This document shows positions 61,708 to 64,000 of a stretch of 64,000 nt of DNA, in pieces. The DNA is from JBHIKY01 sp042139015 (GTDB lineage: Bacteria > Bacillota > Bacilli > Bacillales > Marinococcaceae): contig NZ_JBHIKY010000006.1 of assembly GCF_042139015.1 (NCBI RefSeq), positions 168,658 through 232,657 on the forward strand, in the 5' to 3' direction. The notes under the pieces were generated by a model, which saw only the letters and a list, made by a program, of their open reading frames with translations, was not told the DNA's origin and did no database searches. How positions within the stretch are numbered: position 1 is the stretch's first letter; every line of letters begins with the position of its first letter. A program made the position numbers and the translations under genes.

Positions 61708-62891
61708 TATTCATTATTAATTTTTTCAATAATATGAGAGTGGTCAGCTTCTATTCTTAGATTATCCCCATTTTCAACGATTGCCTCTTTATTGCTTGTA
61801 TCTTTTGTGAGCTGCCGGAAAATTCGCTGCTTGTGGACTTTTTCATCTGCGCCACGAAGCGGCCTCGGCTGTGCTTCAAACACTCGGTATGGCTTCAAGT
61901 CAAGTGTGGCTGTACCATTTTCCTGCAGACTGTAGGCAGCAACGAGGCTGTCTCTCGTTCTCGTCCATCCCTGATCAAAGATAAAGTTTCCAAGTGAATA
62001 CATAATAAACGTATCATCATAAACATCCACTGATTGAAGTACGTGCGGATGATGACCAACAACGATATCCGCTCCAGCATCGGCAATTGCTTTGGCGAGT
62101 CCTTCCTGACGAGAGGTCGGTGAACTGTCGTATTCCTGCCCGGCGTGCAGATGAACGATGACAAGATCAGCATTTGCTTCAGCATGGGCGATTGCCGGAA
62201 TAAATACGCTGGGGTCTGATGTCATAATTCCTGGATCAGTAGAACTGCCCGATTCCATTTTAGCATAGGTAATATCGTTAATGCCAAGTGTTGCAACTTC
62301 TAGACCACCATAAGAATTTACTTCGTAGCCATCTTCAGCAGAATCAGGGTTAAATTCTGTATCATTAGCACCTATGGGTAGTACCGAAGAATTATCAAAC
62401 GCCTGCAAAGTTTCTGAAAGTCCCAGCTGACCATAATCCATCATATGATTATTGGCAAGGTTGACGGTGGAAAAACCAGCTGCCTCCACCGCTTTAATTG
62501 CTTCAGATTTCGCAGAAAGATGAATAATTTTATCGGCTTCTTCCGCTTCTGAATCTTCATCATTAACAGGATGTTCAAAATTTCCCGTTGTATAGTCAGC
62601 CGTCTGTAGTACCGGCAGAGCGTATTGAAAAAGCTGTTCGTACCCGATCTGTTTGGAAACCTCTTCAACGTGCCGGCCCATCATCATATCACCGACCATG
62701 GCAGCAGAAAATATTTCCTCGTCTGAATGCTCCGCAGGCTCACTGGCTGCTTCCGGGTCGGACCAACGTATGATAGTGATTAGCAGCACACACACTGCAA
62801 GAGCAATAATTGCATGACGAAATCCTTTTTTCTTTTCCTGTTTCGTATATGCAAGAATTTTTTCTTTTCTGTTTAAATACCGCTTCCCCAT
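61707..62891 (-). CDS. pgsA: Poly-gamma-glutamate synthesis protein PgsA/CapA
   Basis: 394 residues. A short basic cytoplasmic tail, one membrane anchor (about 27-43) and an extracellular metallophosphatase-like domain: SAAMVGDMMMGRHVEE, VNLANNHMMDYGQLG, VIVHLHAGQEY, DIVVGHHPHVLQS and MYSLGNFIFDQ. It is needed with PgsB and PgsC for synthesis and export of poly-gamma-glutamate, probably aiding polymer extrusion. Preceded by pgsC at 12 bases. Last gene of the operon; no pgsE or hydrolase gene follows. Confidence 0.92.
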   Translation of the reverse strand: MGKRYLNRKEKILAYTKQEKKKGFRHAIIALAVCVLLITIIRWSDPEAASEPAEHSDEEIFSAAMVGDMMMGRHVEEVSKQIGYEQLFQYALPVLQTADYTTGNFEHPVNDEDSEAEEADKIIHLSAKSEAIKAVEAAGFSTVNLANNHMMDYGQLGLSETLQAFDNSSVLPIGANDTEFNPDSAEDGYEVNSYGGLEVATLGINDITYAKMESGSSTDPGIMTSDPSVFIPAIAHAEANADLVIVHLHAGQEYDSSPTSRQEGLAKAIADAGADIVVGHHPHVLQSVDVYDDTFIMYSLGNFIFDQGWTRTRDSLVAAYSLQENGTATLDLKPYRVFEAQPRPLRGADEKVHKQRIFRQLTKDTSNKEAIVENGDNLRIEADHSHIIEKINNE

Positions 62892-62903
62892 TTGTGAATG
62901 CTC

Positions 62904-63353
62904 CTAAATTAAATAATATAAAGTAATTATAATAAACGTCGCTGCAGTCAATACCAGTGTACTTGAAACCGTTGGGATAACCCCTTGTTTCTGCATCGTG
63001 TTAGCGATCAACCCGGGTACAATAACACCCAATCCTCTGAATTCGTATATTTCAAAGGGGAGTATGGGGTAAAAATAGTCGAATAATAATTTCAACACAA
63101 TCCCGGTACACAACATGGCAGCAAATTTTCTGCGTCCGTACAGCACCATAAATTTCGTAAGACCAAATGTTACAATCAAATATGTAATCAAGCTGATGAG
63201 AAATATCGTCAGCAGAAACACCGGCTGGTCAAATACGAGCGCAAGATAGCCCGGGACGATTAAGCCCGCGGGCATGATTCCAGTTTTTTCTGCATAGATT
63301 AAACTAAGAACTACCCCTATAACTAAAGCGATATACAAATCCGTACCAAACAA
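62904..63353 (-). CDS. pgsC: Poly-gamma-glutamate synthesis protein PgsC/CapC
   Basis: 149 residues from a TTG start with a GAGGAGG site located inside the end of pgsB. Four to five membrane spans: ALVIGVVLSLIYAEKTGI, PAGLIVPGYLALVFDQPVF, the following span LLTIFLISLITYLIV, and a C-terminal one. Matches the PgsC/CapC pattern, including YRGLGVIVPGLIANT-like (EFRGLGVIVPGLIANTMQKQG). Works with PgsB as the polymer-forming membrane complex. Confidence 0.93.
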   Translation of the reverse strand: MFGTDLYIALVIGVVLSLIYAEKTGIMPAGLIVPGYLALVFDQPVFLLTIFLISLITYLIVTFGLTKFMVLYGRRKFAAMLCTGIVLKLLFDYFYPILPFEIYEFRGLGVIVPGLIANTMQKQGVIPTVSSTLVLTAATFIIITLYYLI

Positions 63354-64000
63354 TTAAATAGCCTCCTCACCGACACTGCGATGTTTTACTTGCGGCGAGT
63401 GATGAAGTGTTTCTAAAAATGCTTCTCCTGCGCCGTGAATATTACCGATACCAAACAAAGTCGTACCATGGGATTCGGCCCGTACTCTGTCCAGAACTAT
63501 ATCTGCACTTTTACCTTCAAGATTAATGAGCTTATCATATGGAAGCTCACCTGATTCGTAAGCTTTTAAGATTGGATGAACATTTTGGCCAATCACTATT
63601 AATTTAGTACCTCCGAGCTCTGGAAGAACTTTTTCACAAAAATCTTTCGTTCTATCTATCCGGTCTTCCCGGCAATTGATAACCACTCCTTTGTCCTCTT
63701 TAATGAAGGAAGTGGACTGGAGGTGATCCCAGATAGCGAGAGTAGACGTCGTATCATTAGCGGCAAATCCGTTAATAAAGAAGGAAGTCTTTTTGCTTAA
63801 GTCAGTAAATGGTGTCACTCTGAGAGCTCCCGGATCAGGGTTGGCATTCAGCATCCCTCTCAGGGCAATATCGCGGCTGATATTTAATGCTTCCGCAACA
63901 GCCAAGGCAATTGCTGCATTTTCTTTGAAAATAGTATAATCAAATTTTTGTATAAACTCATGGGAGATTTTGCTGTTGTCTGCAAATACAATCTTTGTAT
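63354..64000 (-). CDS. pgsB: Poly-gamma-glutamate synthase PgsB/CapB, C-terminal part, cut by window edge
   Basis: Only the last about 215 residues are inside the window; the frame stays open to position 64000. Mur-ligase-like ATP-dependent amide ligase that joins glutamates through their gamma-carboxyl. Visible: ENAAIALAVAEALNISRDI, FFINGFAANDTTST, VINCREDRIDRT, VIGQNVHPIL and LFGIGNIHGAG. Ends with TAA directly adjacent to the pgsC start. Completes a pgsB-pgsC-pgsA order as in Bacillus. Confidence 0.93.
   Translation of the reverse strand, partial: TKIVFADNSKISHEFIQKFDYTIFKENAAIALAVAEALNISRDIALRGMLNANPDPGALRVTPFTDLSKKTSFFINGFAANDTTSTLAIWDHLQSTSFIKEDKGVVINCREDRIDRTKDFCEKVLPELGGTKLIVIGQNVHPILKAYESGELPYDKLINLEGKSADIVLDRVRAESHGTTLFGIGNIHGAGEAFLETLHHSPQVKHRSVGEEAI

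Overview
The window is a chromosomal segment of a low-GC, endospore-forming Bacillaceae, most likely halophilic or alkaliphilic. Marker genes point that way: recU-ponA with a YppE homologue, a RacA-like protein behind a sigma-H-type promoter, KapB, EndoAI/EndoA, OdhAB, AddAB-SbcDC, a GltAB glutamate synthase and a PgsBCA-type poly-gamma-glutamate synthase. The putative ectoine-catabolic operon and the poly-gamma-glutamate genes suggest life in saline water or soil. No rRNA, tRNA, CRISPR array or intact prophage was seen.

Layout. 1-3.7 kb: 5' end of a class A penicillin-binding protein gene and recU (minus), then a RemA-family paralogue, RacA-like, YppE and a sulfurtransferase (plus). 3.8-6.3 kb: UbiB-family kinase, phasin-like protein and a small membrane protein (minus). 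6.5-10.2 kb: ilvA, DUF3891, a DJ-1/PfpI protein and two thioredoxin-fold proteins. 10.2-17.1 kb: phosphoesterase, YpgR/CvfC-like HEAT protein, a dead IS1182-type fragment, a metallo-beta-lactamase-fold protein and an XpaC-like/TelA pair. 17.3-25.8 kb: DUF2203, NRDE protein, gltA-gltB with a cre-like site upstream, and kapB.

25.8-35.7 kb is the most distinctive part. A divergent PucR-type regulator faces a five-gene operon: cystathionine gamma-synthase-like PLP enzyme, M20 amidohydrolase, homoserine dehydrogenase-like protein, aldehyde dehydrogenase and a close DoeA/EutD (ectoine hydrolase) homologue. I read it as a Firmicute version of ectoine catabolism. DoeA would open the ring, the M20 enzyme would deacetylate N-acetyl-diaminobutyrate, and the dehydrogenases would process aspartate semialdehyde. 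It differs in composition from the proteobacterial doe/eut operons. A membrane transporter gene broken by a one-base frameshift follows.

35.7-43.9 kb: yidD, an isolated dapA under a complete lysine riboswitch with terminator, the EndoAI/EndoA toxin-antitoxin pair, a nitroreductase, an anchored esterase, several unrecognised small proteins, a decayed yjiH and a HAD phosphatase. 44-49 kb: odhAB and a small CC/Se-family-like protein, followed by a long Bacillaceae-type intergenic repeat. 49.6-61.4 kb: addB-addA-sbcD-sbcC for double-strand-break processing. 61.4-64 kb: remnant of a short-chain dehydrogenase, a terminator, and capA-capC-capB (pgsA-C-B) running off the right edge.

All family assignments were made by reading motifs by eye, with no database search. 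Start codons were moved to the best Shine-Dalgarno-supported position where that was clear.
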